Source of the DNA: Blattabacterium cuenoti
GTDB taxonomy: Bacteria; Bacteroidota; Bacteroidia; Flavobacteriales; Blattabacteriaceae
Assembly (NCBI RefSeq): GCF_014251595.1
Contig: NZ_CP059192.1
Location: 544,468 to 608,467, forward strand
Direction of reading: 5' to 3'
DNA: 64,000 nucleotides
Each line of letters opens with the position of its first letter. The stretch's first letter is position 1. Position numbers and translations under genes: made by a program. The notes beneath the pieces were generated by a model. It ran no database searches, had not been told where the DNA came from, and worked only from the letters and a program-made list of their open reading frames with translations. Positions 56,037 through 64,000 of this stretch are shown piece after piece.

Positions 56037-57161
56037 ATGTATTTTTCTGTTTCTAATTACTCTTTTTTAAGGAAACTACATACTTTATATAAAGTTATAA
56101 GTATTAATAATTTATCAAATTTAATTACTTTTATAATTTCGAAAAAAAATAAATTAAAAATTATATGGGGATTAGATTCAAAAAATATAATTTATACATC
56201 TGTTAATATAAATGTTAAAAGATCTTCCAAAGAACATGTTACTGTATCTATACAATTTCTAATAGATCTTTTAACCACATTTTCAAATGAAAAACTTTTT
56301 ATCAAGAATCAAAAGAATACACTTAATATTTATTCTAAACAGGGAGTTTATGAAATCCCTACTTATTTTGATTCAAATCAAAATATTTTTGTAATATGTA
56401 ATCAACCTTTTTTTACAAAAATTCATTTATATTCCAATATATTTTTAAAAATATTAGATAAAACTTTATTTTATACGGAAAATGAAGAACAAAAACCTAT
56501 AAATGGCGTATTTTTTCAATTTTTTACTCATGAAGCAAATTTCATATCAACAGATACTTATAGATTTGTCAAATATACTATAAAGAATTTTAAAACAGAT
56601 AAAAATGTACAATTTACTATATCCCGAAAATATCTTAATATAATTAAGGATATCATAAAATATGAAAAAAAAAATAATATTATTATTGAATTTTGTAATA
56701 AAAAAAATATTATTTTTTATTTTCAAGATCATATTTTTTCATGTCCGATAATGAATGAAAAATATCCGGATTATCATTCCGTTATCCCTAACAAGAAATG
56801 TCATATTTCTATCATTATTAATAAATTGTTATTACTCAATTCTATTAAAAGAGTTTCCATTTTTGAAAAAAATAGAAAAAATTTTATTGATTTTCATTTT
56901 AATCATAAAAAATTAAAAATTTGTAATCAAAATACGATTAATAATTATACTTCAAAAATAAAATGTCAAGTTGTTTACAACGACTTGAAAAAGTTTCAAA
57001 TAGGTTTTAATTCTAAATTATTAATTGAAATTTTATCTTCTTTAGGTGAAGATTTTGTTTATTTTGAATTATATCATAAAATGGGAATTATCAAACCTTT
57101 ATATCATAAAAAAAAAGAAGAATCAATTTTTGTATTGATCATGTCTACAATAAAAATATGA
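56037..57161 (+). CDS. dnaN: DNA polymerase III, beta sliding clamp
   Basis: The clamp encircles DNA and holds the replicative polymerase. The 374-residue protein is diverged but keeps the three-domain plan and key blocks: TLFYTENEEQKPINGVFFQF (about 140), PIMNEKYPDYHSVIPNKK (about 240), RVSIFEKNRKNFIDFHF and the C-terminal FVLIMSTIKI. It starts 15 bases after the tRNA, so a shared transcript is likely. It overlaps pheT by four bases (ATGA). No dnaA gene or DnaA-box cluster is nearby, so its position does not mark the origin. Confidence 0.92.
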   Translation: MYFSVSNYSFLRKLHTLYKVISINNLSNLITFIISKKNKLKIIWGLDSKNIIYTSVNINVKRSSKEHVTVSIQFLIDLLTTFSNEKLFIKNQKNTLNIYSKQGVYEIPTYFDSNQNIFVICNQPFFTKIHLYSNIFLKILDKTLFYTENEEQKPINGVFFQFFTHEANFISTDTYRFVKYTIKNFKTDKNVQFTISRKYLNIIKDIIKYEKKNNIIIEFCNKKNIIFYFQDHIFSCPIMNEKYPDYHSVIPNKKCHISIIINKLLLLNSIKRVSIFEKNRKNFIDFHFNHKKLKICNQNTINNYTSKIKCQVVYNDLKKFQIGFNSKLLIEILSSLGEDFVYFELYHKMGIIKPLYHKKKEESIFVLIMSTIKI

Positions 57162-59227
57162 AAATATCATTGAATTGGCTGAAAAAATACATATATCCTC
57201 TTAACATGAATGAAAATGAAATATCCAATATATTAACAGATATTGGATTAACAGTAAATGGAATTAATAACATAAACAAGGATTTTGTTCTAGATATAGA
57301 AATTACACCTAATCGAACGGATGCTATGAGTCATTATGGAGTTGCACGTGATTTATATACTGTTTTAAAATTTAGAGGATATAAACTTGATTTGATAAAG
57401 CCAACAGTAGTAAATATAGAAGATAGTTTTCATCAAAAATCTTATATTCAGGTTTTTGTGGAAAAACATGAAAAATGTATCAGGTATTCTGGAATGTTTA
57501 TTTCTAAAATAAAAATAGAACCATCTCCATATTGGTTAACTTATATATTAAAATCTATAGGCATAAAATCTATAAATAATATTATAGACATAATGCATTT
57601 TGTTATGTATGAACTAGGTCAACCTATCCATATTTTTGATATGGACAAAATAGAGGATAGAAAAATTGTAATCAAAAATGCGGAAAAAAATACACATTTT
57701 AAATTTCCAGATAAAAAAATAAGAGAACTTGATGAAGAAGACATCGTTATTTATGATGCTGTTAAACCATTATCTATAGCTGGAATCATCAATGATATCA
57801 AATCCAACATAAATATTAAAACTGAAAATATATTTATTGGAAGTGCTTGTTTTAATCCTACTATTATACGAAATATTAGAAAAAAATATTCTATAGAAAC
57901 ACAACATCTTTTTGAAAAAGATACAGATCCTAATCAAACCATATTTGCTTTAAAAAGGACCGCTTTTCTTATAAAAGAGATAACAAAAAATAAAATATTA
58001 TGTTATGATATCATTGATTTTTATCCTAATCCTATATCTGTTTCAAAAATAAAACTTCGTTATAGTAAAATCCTAAATGTTATAGGAAAAAAGATATCGA
58101 AAAAAACAATAAAAAAAATTTTATCATTATTAGAAATAATAATTTATTCTGAAAATGATAAATATTTATTAATTAGTGTTCCTTCCTACAGAACAGATGT
58201 TAAAAGAGAAATAGATGTCATTGAGGAAATATTACGTATTTATGGAATTCAAAAAATTTCAATGTCCAATAAAAAAATTAAAATTTCAACTTTTCCGAAA
58301 GTTTTTTACAAAACAGAATATGAAATAGAAAAAGTTCTTTTTGAACAACTAGCTTGTTATGGATTTCAAGAAATTATATCTTCGACTATGATAAATAAAA
58401 CGAAATATTCTTCTTTATTAAATTATTTTTTTAATAGAGAAGAAATTAAGATTATGAATCCAGTCAGTCAAAATTATCAATTTATGCGTTCTAGCTTATT
58501 ATTCAGTATGATAGATAGTATAGAATATAATTATAATAATAACAGAATTGAATCTAGTATAAAATTTTTTGAATTAGGAAAAATATATTATAAAAAAAAT
58601 AATTTTTTTTTAGAAAAAACCTATCTTGGAATAACAATTTCGCAAAAAAAAAAAACAGAATATAAAAATTCTACTTTTTTTTCTTTAAAAGGAATTATTG
58701 AACAAATTTTTCAAAAAAGTGGAATATATAATTACACTCAAGAACTTTCTAAACATCCATTATTGGAAAATGGGATTTCTATATTATATAATCATAAAAA
58801 TTTAGTCGAAATAGGAAAATTAAAAAAAAATATTTTAAAAAAAAATGAAATATTTTATGCAGAAATTGATTGGAAATATTTAGTGTCTATTATTCAAGAA
58901 ACAAAAATAATTTATATTCCGTTTTCGAAATATCCTTCTTCAAGAAGGGATTTATCTATTTTGGTAGATAAAACTATTTCATTTGAAAAAATAAATCAAT
59001 TAATCAAAAAAAAAGAAAATCATATAATTAAAAAAATTAAAATATATGATTTATATGAAGGAATCAACTTACCTAGTTCAAAAAAATCTTATACTGTAAG
59101 TTTCTTTTTTGAAAGTCAAAAAGGAACATTAACTGATAGAATTATTAATAATTCAATGAAAGAAATTGAATTATTTTTGAATAAAGAATTAAAAGCTCAG
59201 GTAAGAAAAAAAAATTATATGAAATAA
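57158..59227 (+). CDS. pheT: Phenylalanyl-tRNA synthetase beta chain lacking the tRNA-binding (EMAP-II-like) domain
   Basis: PheT is the large chain of the alpha2-beta2 synthetase. At 689 residues it is about 110 shorter than usual. The N-terminal block MKISLNWLKKYIYPL to LTDIGLTVNGIN runs directly into VLDIEITPNRTDAMSHYGVA; the OB-fold tRNA-binding domain normally between them (about residues 40-150) is missing. The B3/B4 editing region (LGQPIHIFDMDKIEDRK), the B5 region, the core (MNPVSQNYQFMRSSLL) and the anticodon-binding FDX-ACB domain (YPSSRRDLSILVD) remain. The deletion is clean and in frame. A 12-A tract at 58644-58655 is in frame. It overlaps the end of glyS. Confidence 0.95.
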   Translation: MKISLNWLKKYIYPLNMNENEISNILTDIGLTVNGINNINKDFVLDIEITPNRTDAMSHYGVARDLYTVLKFRGYKLDLIKPTVVNIEDSFHQKSYIQVFVEKHEKCIRYSGMFISKIKIEPSPYWLTYILKSIGIKSINNIIDIMHFVMYELGQPIHIFDMDKIEDRKIVIKNAEKNTHFKFPDKKIRELDEEDIVIYDAVKPLSIAGIINDIKSNINIKTENIFIGSACFNPTIIRNIRKKYSIETQHLFEKDTDPNQTIFALKRTAFLIKEITKNKILCYDIIDFYPNPISVSKIKLRYSKILNVIGKKISKKTIKKILSLLEIIIYSENDKYLLISVPSYRTDVKREIDVIEEILRIYGIQKISMSNKKIKISTFPKVFYKTEYEIEKVLFEQLACYGFQEIISSTMINKTKYSSLLNYFFNREEIKIMNPVSQNYQFMRSSLLFSMIDSIEYNYNNNRIESSIKFFELGKIYYKKNNFFLEKTYLGITISQKKKTEYKNSTFFSLKGIIEQIFQKSGIYNYTQELSKHPLLENGISILYNHKNLVEIGKLKKNILKKNEIFYAEIDWKYLVSIIQETKIIYIPFSKYPSSRRDLSILVDKTISFEKINQLIKKKENHIIKKIKIYDLYEGINLPSSKKSYTVSFFFESQKGTLTDRIINNSMKEIELFLNKELKAQVRKKNYMK
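58644..58655 (+). repeat. 12-A homopolymer inside pheT, in frame
   Basis: Twelve A residues in TCG CAA AAA AAA AAA ACA, encoding SQKKKT. The reading frame is kept across it. Confidence 0.9.
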
Positions 59228-60651
59228 GACAATTTTTTTAAAACTTTTTTTAATCCAGTTTCTTTTTCTATAATTTTTGATATTTCTTTTATATGAATTC
59301 TTTTTTGATCCAAACTGTCTCTATTTCTCATAGTTACTGTATCTGTTTTGATGGTATCATAATCTACTGTAAAACAAAATGGAGTACCTATAGCATCTTG
59401 TCTTCTATATAATTTTCCAATAGATTCTTTTTCATCATAAACTAGTTTATGATGAATTTTTACATCATTAAATATTTTTTTTGCGATTTCTGGTAATCCA
59501 TCTTTTTTAACTAATGGAAATATAGCAGCTTTAATTGGAGATAAATAATAAGGGAGTTTTAATACTATACGTATAGTTCCATTTTTTAATTTTTCCTTTT
59601 TTAAGGAAGAATAAAATAGAACTAAAAAAAGACGATCTAATCCTAAAGATGTTTCTATTACATAAGGAATATAATTTTTTTTTAATTCAAAAACTCTTAA
59701 TTTTTTTTTAGAAAAAAATTCATGATTTTTTAAATCAAAATCTCTTCGAGAATGAATTCCTTCGATTTCTTGAAATCCAAAAGGAAAATTAAATTTTATA
59801 TCCGATCCTGCATTGGCATAGTGCGCTAAATGATCATGTTTACATAATTTGTAATATTTTTTATATTCGATGTTTAATTCCAAATGCCATTTTAATCTAT
59901 TTTTTTTCCAGTACTCATACCATTTTATTTCTTCTTCGGGAAGAATAAAAAATTGCATTTCCATTTGTTCAAATTCCCGCATTCTAAATAAAAATCTTCT
60001 TGCAATAATTTCGTTTCTAAATGATTTTCCTATTTGTGCGATTCCAAATGGAATTTTCATTCTATTAGATTTTATGATATTATGAAAATTGGTAAATATA
60101 CCTTGAGCTGTTTCAGGTCGTAGATATAAATTTTTTTCATTTTCAATTTTGAACATCATATTAAAATGACGAATTTTTGTCCAATTTTTCGTTTTAAAAA
60201 CAGGATCCGAAATACACAATTCATCAATTAAAATTTTTATATCTGTCAAATCCTTTTTTTCCAAAGACCTATATAAACGAGATAATGTTTTTTCTTTTTT
60301 TTTAGGATCATTGAAATAATTTTTTTCTACATATTCTTGAATTAAAATTTCAGGACGATATCTTTTTTTAGAATCTTTATGATCAATTAAAAATTCGTTA
60401 AATTTATCAACATGACCAGATGCATGCCAAACATCAGAATGCATAAGTATAGAAGAATCTACTCCTACTATATTCTCATAAAGTTGAGTCATTGACTTCC
60501 ACCAAAAATCTTTTATATTATTTTTTAACTCCACTCCATGTGGTCCATAATCATAAATCGCATTTAATCCTCCATAAATTTCACTGGAAGGAAAAATGAA
60601 ACCATAAATCTTTGCATGAGAGATTAAAAAATCAAAAAAACATTTATTCAT
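59215..60651 (-). CDS. glyS: Glycyl-tRNA synthetase (single-chain, homodimer type)
   Basis: This class II synthetase charges tRNA-Gly. The 478-residue protein is the alpha2 type, with the N-terminal FIFPSSEIYGGLNAIYDYGP, motif 2 FGIAQIGKSFRNEIIARR with EQMEMQFFI, and motif 3 VIETSLGLDRLFLVLF. The C-terminal anticodon-binding domain (PIKAAIFPLVKKDGLPEIA, YRRQDAIGTPFCFTVDYDT) is complete. Some annotations use glyQS for other forms. The start overlaps trxB by eight bases. Confidence 0.97.
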   Translation of the reverse strand: MNKCFFDFLISHAKIYGFIFPSSEIYGGLNAIYDYGPHGVELKNNIKDFWWKSMTQLYENIVGVDSSILMHSDVWHASGHVDKFNEFLIDHKDSKKRYRPEILIQEYVEKNYFNDPKKKEKTLSRLYRSLEKKDLTDIKILIDELCISDPVFKTKNWTKIRHFNMMFKIENEKNLYLRPETAQGIFTNFHNIIKSNRMKIPFGIAQIGKSFRNEIIARRFLFRMREFEQMEMQFFILPEEEIKWYEYWKKNRLKWHLELNIEYKKYYKLCKHDHLAHYANAGSDIKFNFPFGFQEIEGIHSRRDFDLKNHEFFSKKKLRVFELKKNYIPYVIETSLGLDRLFLVLFYSSLKKEKLKNGTIRIVLKLPYYLSPIKAAIFPLVKKDGLPEIAKKIFNDVKIHHKLVYDEKESIGKLYRRQDAIGTPFCFTVDYDTIKTDTVTMRNRDSLDQKRIHIKEISKIIEKETGLKKVLKKLSYFI

Positions 60652-61591
60652 ATAAAGATAAATATTTTTCCAAATCTAATGCCGCCATACATCCAGTCCC
60701 AGCAGAAGTAATCGCCTGACGATAATCAGGATCTTGTACATCTCCTGCTGCAAAAACACCAGGCTTACTGGTCATGGTTTTTCCTTTTTTTACAATAATA
60801 TATCCTCTTTTATCCAACTCCAACTCATTTTGAAAAATTTCTGTATTAGGAATGTGACCAACGGCAATAAATAAACCACTAATAAAAACGGTTTGAGTTG
60901 TTCCTTTTTTTTTGTTAAAAATTTTAATTCCTTCTAAAAAACTATCTCCAATAATTTCTGTTACATTAGAACAAAATAATATATTGATATTATTTTTTTT
61001 ATAAATATGATATTGCAAAATTTTAGATGCTTTAAAATAATTTTTTCTAACTATTAAATATACTTTTTGACAAATTTTGGCTAAATAATTTGCTTCTTCT
61101 AAAGCCGTATCTCCGCCTCCTATTATAGCAACATCTTTATCTTTATGAAAAAAACCATCGCAAGTAGCACAACAAGAAACCCCTAATCCCATAAATTTTT
61201 TTTCTTTATTAATTCCTATCAATTTGGGACGAGAACCTGTAGCTACAATAATTCCTCTACTTTCTATACATTTTTTTTTATCCAAAAAAATACGATGTGT
61301 TCCTCCCTTTTTATTCGATAAAATAACATGATTGACTGATTGATTAATTATTTTAGTATTAAACCGTTCTGCTTGCTTTTTACAATTTTTCATAAAATCA
61401 TTTCCATTTATTCCTTCTGGAAATCCTAGATAATTATCAACATCAGTTGTAGTTGTCAACTGTCCTCCTGGTTGAAATCCGGTAATCAAAATAGGATTCA
61501 TATCAGCTCTCGCCGCATATATAGCGGAAGAATAACCAGCTGGTCCAGATCCAATGATGACACAATCTTGTATTTTTTTTTTGAATAACAT
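60644..61591 (-). CDS. trxB: Thioredoxin reductase
   Basis: A FAD enzyme that reduces thioredoxin with NADPH. The 315-residue protein has the FAD motif VIIGSGPAGYSSAIYAARA (residues 12-30), the redox pair in CCATCDGFF (CATC, about 140), the NADPH motif IIGGGDTALEEANYLA and the second FAD block GVFAAGDVQDPDYRQAITSA. It shares a transcript with glyS and is divergent from the HsdR_N-type gene. Confidence 0.97.
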   Translation of the reverse strand: MLFKKKIQDCVIIGSGPAGYSSAIYAARADMNPILITGFQPGGQLTTTTDVDNYLGFPEGINGNDFMKNCKKQAERFNTKIINQSVNHVILSNKKGGTHRIFLDKKKCIESRGIIVATGSRPKLIGINKEKKFMGLGVSCCATCDGFFHKDKDVAIIGGGDTALEEANYLAKICQKVYLIVRKNYFKASKILQYHIYKKNNINILFCSNVTEIIGDSFLEGIKIFNKKKGTTQTVFISGLFIAVGHIPNTEIFQNELELDKRGYIIVKKGKTMTSKPGVFAAGDVQDPDYRQAITSAGTGCMAALDLEKYLSLYE

Positions 61592-61651
61592 AAGAATATT
61601 TATTATTTTTCTTTTATTCTCATATTTTTTTATAAAGAATTAATAATAACA

Positions 61652-62086
61652 ATGTATGATTTAAATTTTTTTATAAAAAAACATTTATACTTAAAAGACA
61701 TAAAAAATAGAACTCATATATTTTGCGTAATTAGAGAAAAATTTTATCTTTTTACTCAAGAAGAAGTAATACGACAATATATAATTTTTTCATTAAAAAA
61801 AGTAAAAAATTATAACAATTCTAATATATGGGTAGAATATCCTTTTAAAATCAATAAATTAAACAAGCGATTGGATATACTTGTTCAAGAAAATAATAAA
61901 CCACACATACTTATCGAATGTAAAACACCAAAAATTCCTATTACACAAAAAACCTTTGATCAAGTTTCTATATATAATCAAACTATTAAAGCTCCATTTT
62001 TAATGGTAAGCAATGGAATAAAAAATTTTATTTTTAAAATTGATAAGTACAAAAAAAAATTTTCATTTTTAAACCATATTCCATAA
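61652..62086 (+). CDS. Orphan HsdR N-terminal-domain protein (predicted PD-(D/E)XK fold)
   Basis: A 144-residue protein matching the N-terminal domain of type I restriction subunit R: EEVIRQYIIFSLKK, NKRLDILVQENNKPHILIECK and FDQVSIYNQTIKAPFLMVSNG. The D...E-x-K arrangement (LDILV then ECKTP, about residues 73-92) is that of a PD-(D/E)XK nuclease. No helicase, specificity or methylation genes accompany it, so it is not a restriction system. Single-domain proteins like this are common in Bacteroidetes, with no known function. It ends four bases before the convergent gapA. Confidence 0.85.
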   Translation: MYDLNFFIKKHLYLKDIKNRTHIFCVIREKFYLFTQEEVIRQYIIFSLKKVKNYNNSNIWVEYPFKINKLNKRLDILVQENNKPHILIECKTPKIPITQKTFDQVSIYNQTIKAPFLMVSNGIKNFIFKIDKYKKKFSFLNHIP

Positions 62087-62090
62087 CTCA

Positions 62091-63098
62091 CTATGACAAA
62101 GATGACATATAATGAATCATATCCAATAATTTACTGGAATAACCTACTTCATTATCGTACCAAGAAATTATTTTCAAAAAATTGGAATTTAACATAATAC
62201 TAGAATTAGCATCAAAAATTGAAATTCTTTCATCTCCTATAAAATCGGATGAAACAACCGCGTCTTCTGTGTATCCTAATATTCCTCTAAACGTAGTTTC
62301 AGAAGCTTTTTTCATACAGGACTTAATTTGATCTAAATCAGTACTAGTCTTAAGATTAACTGTAAAATCTAAAACAGAGACATCTGGAATAGGAACTCTA
62401 AAAGCCATTCCTGTTAATTTTCCATTTAAACTGGGTATAATTTTTCCAACAGCATTAGCTGCACCTGTAGATGATGGAATGATGTTGATTAAAGAAGACC
62501 TTCCTCCTCTCCAATCTCTATAAGAAACAGAATCAACAACTTTTTGAGTTGCTGTAGAAGCGTGTATTGTCGTCATCAACCCTTCATATATTCCAAAATT
62601 ATCATTTAATATTTTAACAATTGGAGATAGACAGTTCGTCGTGCAAGAAGCGTTAGATATAATATTTTGGTCTTTTCTTATATCTTTATGATTAACCCCC
62701 ATAACAAACATAGGAATATCATCTTTAGGAGGAGCTGATAAAACTACTTTTTTAGCTCCTGCTCTCAAATGAGCATTAGCCAAATCTTTGGTTAAAAATA
62801 AACCAGTCGATTCAACGACATATTCTATATTCGAATTTTTCCAATTTAATTTTTCAGGATTTTTTTCATGGGTCACCTGGACTCGTTTTCCATTCAAAAT
62901 GAGATAACTTTCGTCTTCAATACGAATATCTCCTTTAAAAAGACCATGAATGGAATCATATTTTAACATATAAGCTAAATACTCTATAGAGACTAAATCA
63001 TTAATAGATAATATTTTAATATCATTTCTATTTAAAGATAATAATAAAACTAACTTTCCGATTCTTCCAATTCCATTAATTCCTATTTTGATCGACAT
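62091..63098 (-). CDS. gapA: Glyceraldehyde-3-phosphate dehydrogenase
   Basis: GAPDH interconverts glyceraldehyde-3-phosphate and 1,3-bisphosphoglycerate. The 335-residue protein has the NAD motif IGINGIGRIGKLVLLL, the catalytic Cys in SNASCTTNCLSPI (about 152), STATQKVVDSVSYRDWRGGR, SSTGAANAVGKIIPSL and the C-terminal WYDNEVGYSSKLLDMI. With pckA it supports gluconeogenesis. It follows lepA by 27 bases. Confidence 0.98.
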   Translation of the reverse strand: MSIKIGINGIGRIGKLVLLLSLNRNDIKILSINDLVSIEYLAYMLKYDSIHGLFKGDIRIEDESYLILNGKRVQVTHEKNPEKLNWKNSNIEYVVESTGLFLTKDLANAHLRAGAKKVVLSAPPKDDIPMFVMGVNHKDIRKDQNIISNASCTTNCLSPIVKILNDNFGIYEGLMTTIHASTATQKVVDSVSYRDWRGGRSSLINIIPSSTGAANAVGKIIPSLNGKLTGMAFRVPIPDVSVLDFTVNLKTSTDLDQIKSCMKKASETTFRGILGYTEDAVVSSDFIGDERISIFDANSSIMLNSNFLKIISWYDNEVGYSSKLLDMIHYMSSLS

Positions 63099-63125
63099 AT
63101 TATAATAATTTTTATTGTTATAAAA

Positions 63126-64000
63126 TTAATTTTTAATTTTTAAAAAAGTTATAAAAGCGGATGGTGGAATTTCCACTTTCCCTATTTGACGCATTTTTTT
63201 CTTTCCTTTTTTTTGTTTTTCCAAAAGTTTTCTTTTTCTAGAAATATCACCTCCATAACATTTATCCGTTACATTTTTTCTTAAAGCTTTAATGGTTTCT
63301 CTTGCTATAATTCTTCCAGAAACAGAAACTTGAATAGGAATACTAAATTGATGTTTAGGAATTAATAAAGATAATTCATGACATATTTTTTTTGCTAAAA
63401 ACAAAGCTTTCGTCTTATGAACTAAAAGAGATAAAGGTTCTATTTTTTCATAATTTATCAATACAGTTATTTTCTTTAAATCCGAATTTCTGTATCCAAT
63501 AAAATTGTAATCAAAGGAAGCGTATCCATTAGAAATAGTTTTTAATTTATCATAGAAATCGAATATAATTTCGGATAAAGGCATTTCAAACATAATTTTT
63601 ATTCTTTTTGAAGTCATATAATTATGATCTCCAATCATAATTCCTCGTTTTTCAATACATAATGACATTACATTTCCAATGTAGTTATCATTTGTTATAA
63701 TAGAAACTAAAACATATGGTTCCTCTATTTTTTTTAATTTTTCTATTTCTGGAAAATCTGAAGGATTATTAATGAAAATTTCTTGATTATTATTTTTATA
63801 AATTCTATAAGAAACATTAGGAATAGTAAGAATGACAGAAATATTATATTCCCGTTCTAAACGATCTTTTACTATTTCCATATGAAGAAATCCTAAAAAT
63901 CCACAATGAAAACCAAATCCTAATGCGGGAGAAGATTCAGAACTAAAAGAAAATGCAGCATCATTTAACTGTAGTTTTTCTATAGAAGAACGTAATTCTT
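63126..64000 (-). CDS. lepA: Elongation factor 4 (LepA), C-terminal part (partial)
   Basis: LepA is a ribosomal GTPase that can back-translocate. The frame is open from the window edge, so the ATG at 63881 is internal. The visible 290 codons start ELRSSIEKLQLNDAAFSF, then ESSPALGFGFHCGFLGFLHM, EIVKDRLEREYNI and IMFEMPLSEIIFDFYDKLK, and close with the LepA-specific C-terminal domain (KCYGGDISRKRKLLEKQKKG, then GKVEIPPSAF). The GTPase domain lies outside the window. Confidence 0.97.
   Translation of the reverse strand, partial: ELRSSIEKLQLNDAAFSFSSESSPALGFGFHCGFLGFLHMEIVKDRLEREYNISVILTIPNVSYRIYKNNNQEIFINNPSDFPEIEKLKKIEEPYVLVSIITNDNYIGNVMSLCIEKRGIMIGDHNYMTSKRIKIMFEMPLSEIIFDFYDKLKTISNGYASFDYNFIGYRNSDLKKITVLINYEKIEPLSLLVHKTKALFLAKKICHELSLLIPKHQFSIPIQVSVSGRIIARETIKALRKNVTDKCYGGDISRKRKLLEKQKKGKKKMRQIGKVEIPPSAFITFLKIKN

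Noticed and set aside
56037..57161. Replication origin next to dnaN.
   Set aside because: No dnaA, no cluster of DnaA boxes and no long A+T gap here; the only upstream feature is a tRNA.
61652..62086. Remnant of a type I restriction-modification system.
   Set aside because: The gene is complete as a single-domain protein and no hsdM or hsdS trace flanks it; trxB and gapA adjoin on both sides.

Overview
The window is a gene-dense, very A+T-rich stretch (about a quarter G+C by eye) of a reduced Bacteroidetes genome. The best fit is a Blattabacterium-type Flavobacteriales endosymbiont of cockroaches. Reasons: a fused SecDF, a flavobacterial-style mevalonate kinase, a DUF2795 protein, an arginine decarboxylase/agmatinase pair, starts without Shine-Dalgarno sequences, and Bacteroidetes-type promoters (TTTG, about 20 bases, TAnnTTTG). 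Amino-acid, cofactor and envelope genes are kept together with long homopolymers and several eroded reading frames. The genus is an inference from content; other Flavobacteriales symbionts are not excluded.

Layout. 1-2.5 kb: end of murF, then pdhA-pdhC. 2.5-5.1 kb (minus): TerC-like protein and an MsbA-like ABC exporter. 5.2-8.2 kb: secDF-tatA. 8.2-17.0 kb (minus): an envelope cluster, nadK-uppS-bamA-ompH-lptC-CNNM/CorC protein-ppiD, with tRNA-Phe lying antisense between ompH and lptC. 17.1-19.2 kb: mevalonate kinase (frameshifted), an RsuA/RluB-type pseudouridine synthase, aroQ. 19.2-22.9 kb (minus): acpP-fabF-rnc-hydrolase-engB. 23-28 kb: pckA, ribE, pdxA, atpD-atpC. 28.1-31.7 kb: ribF and a large PD-(D/E)XK nuclease. 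31.7-35.9 kb (minus): leuA-leuC-leuD-leuB. 36-42.9 kb: two uncharacterised conserved-looking genes, tyrS, era, clpB. 42.9-49.5 kb: prfB, speA-like, speB, cmk, fabG, menD. 49.5-53.6 kb (minus): SanA-like protein, secA, DUF2795. 53.7-55.1 kb: fmt (frameshifted) and HU, then the only clear intrinsic terminator. 55.2-61.6 kb: pdxH, tRNA-Met(CAT), dnaN, pheT, glyS, trxB. 61.6-64 kb: an HsdR_N-type orphan, gapA, and the end of lepA.

How the genes work together. Carbon and energy: pyruvate dehydrogenase parts, GAPDH, PEP carboxykinase, ATP synthase beta and epsilon. Envelope: MurF, UppS, BamA, OmpH, LptC, SecA, SecDF, TatA, PpiD. Isoprenoids: mevalonate kinase feeding UppS and menaquinone (MenD). 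Nutrient supply: complete leucine branch, AroQ, riboflavin/FAD and PLP steps. Arginine decarboxylase and agmatinase make putrescine and release urea. Translation: PheT, GlyS, TyrS, RF2, Fmt, LepA, two tRNAs. No gene-free stretch exceeds about 150 bases.

No mobile element, CRISPR array, phage or secondary-metabolite system was seen. The notable signals are of genome decay and compaction: four reading frames that need a frameshift or a non-standard start (lptC, mevalonate kinase, fmt, sanA-like), a PheT lacking its tRNA-binding domain, an RF2 gene without its usual programmed frameshift, and convergent gene pairs that overlap or abut at almost every junction.
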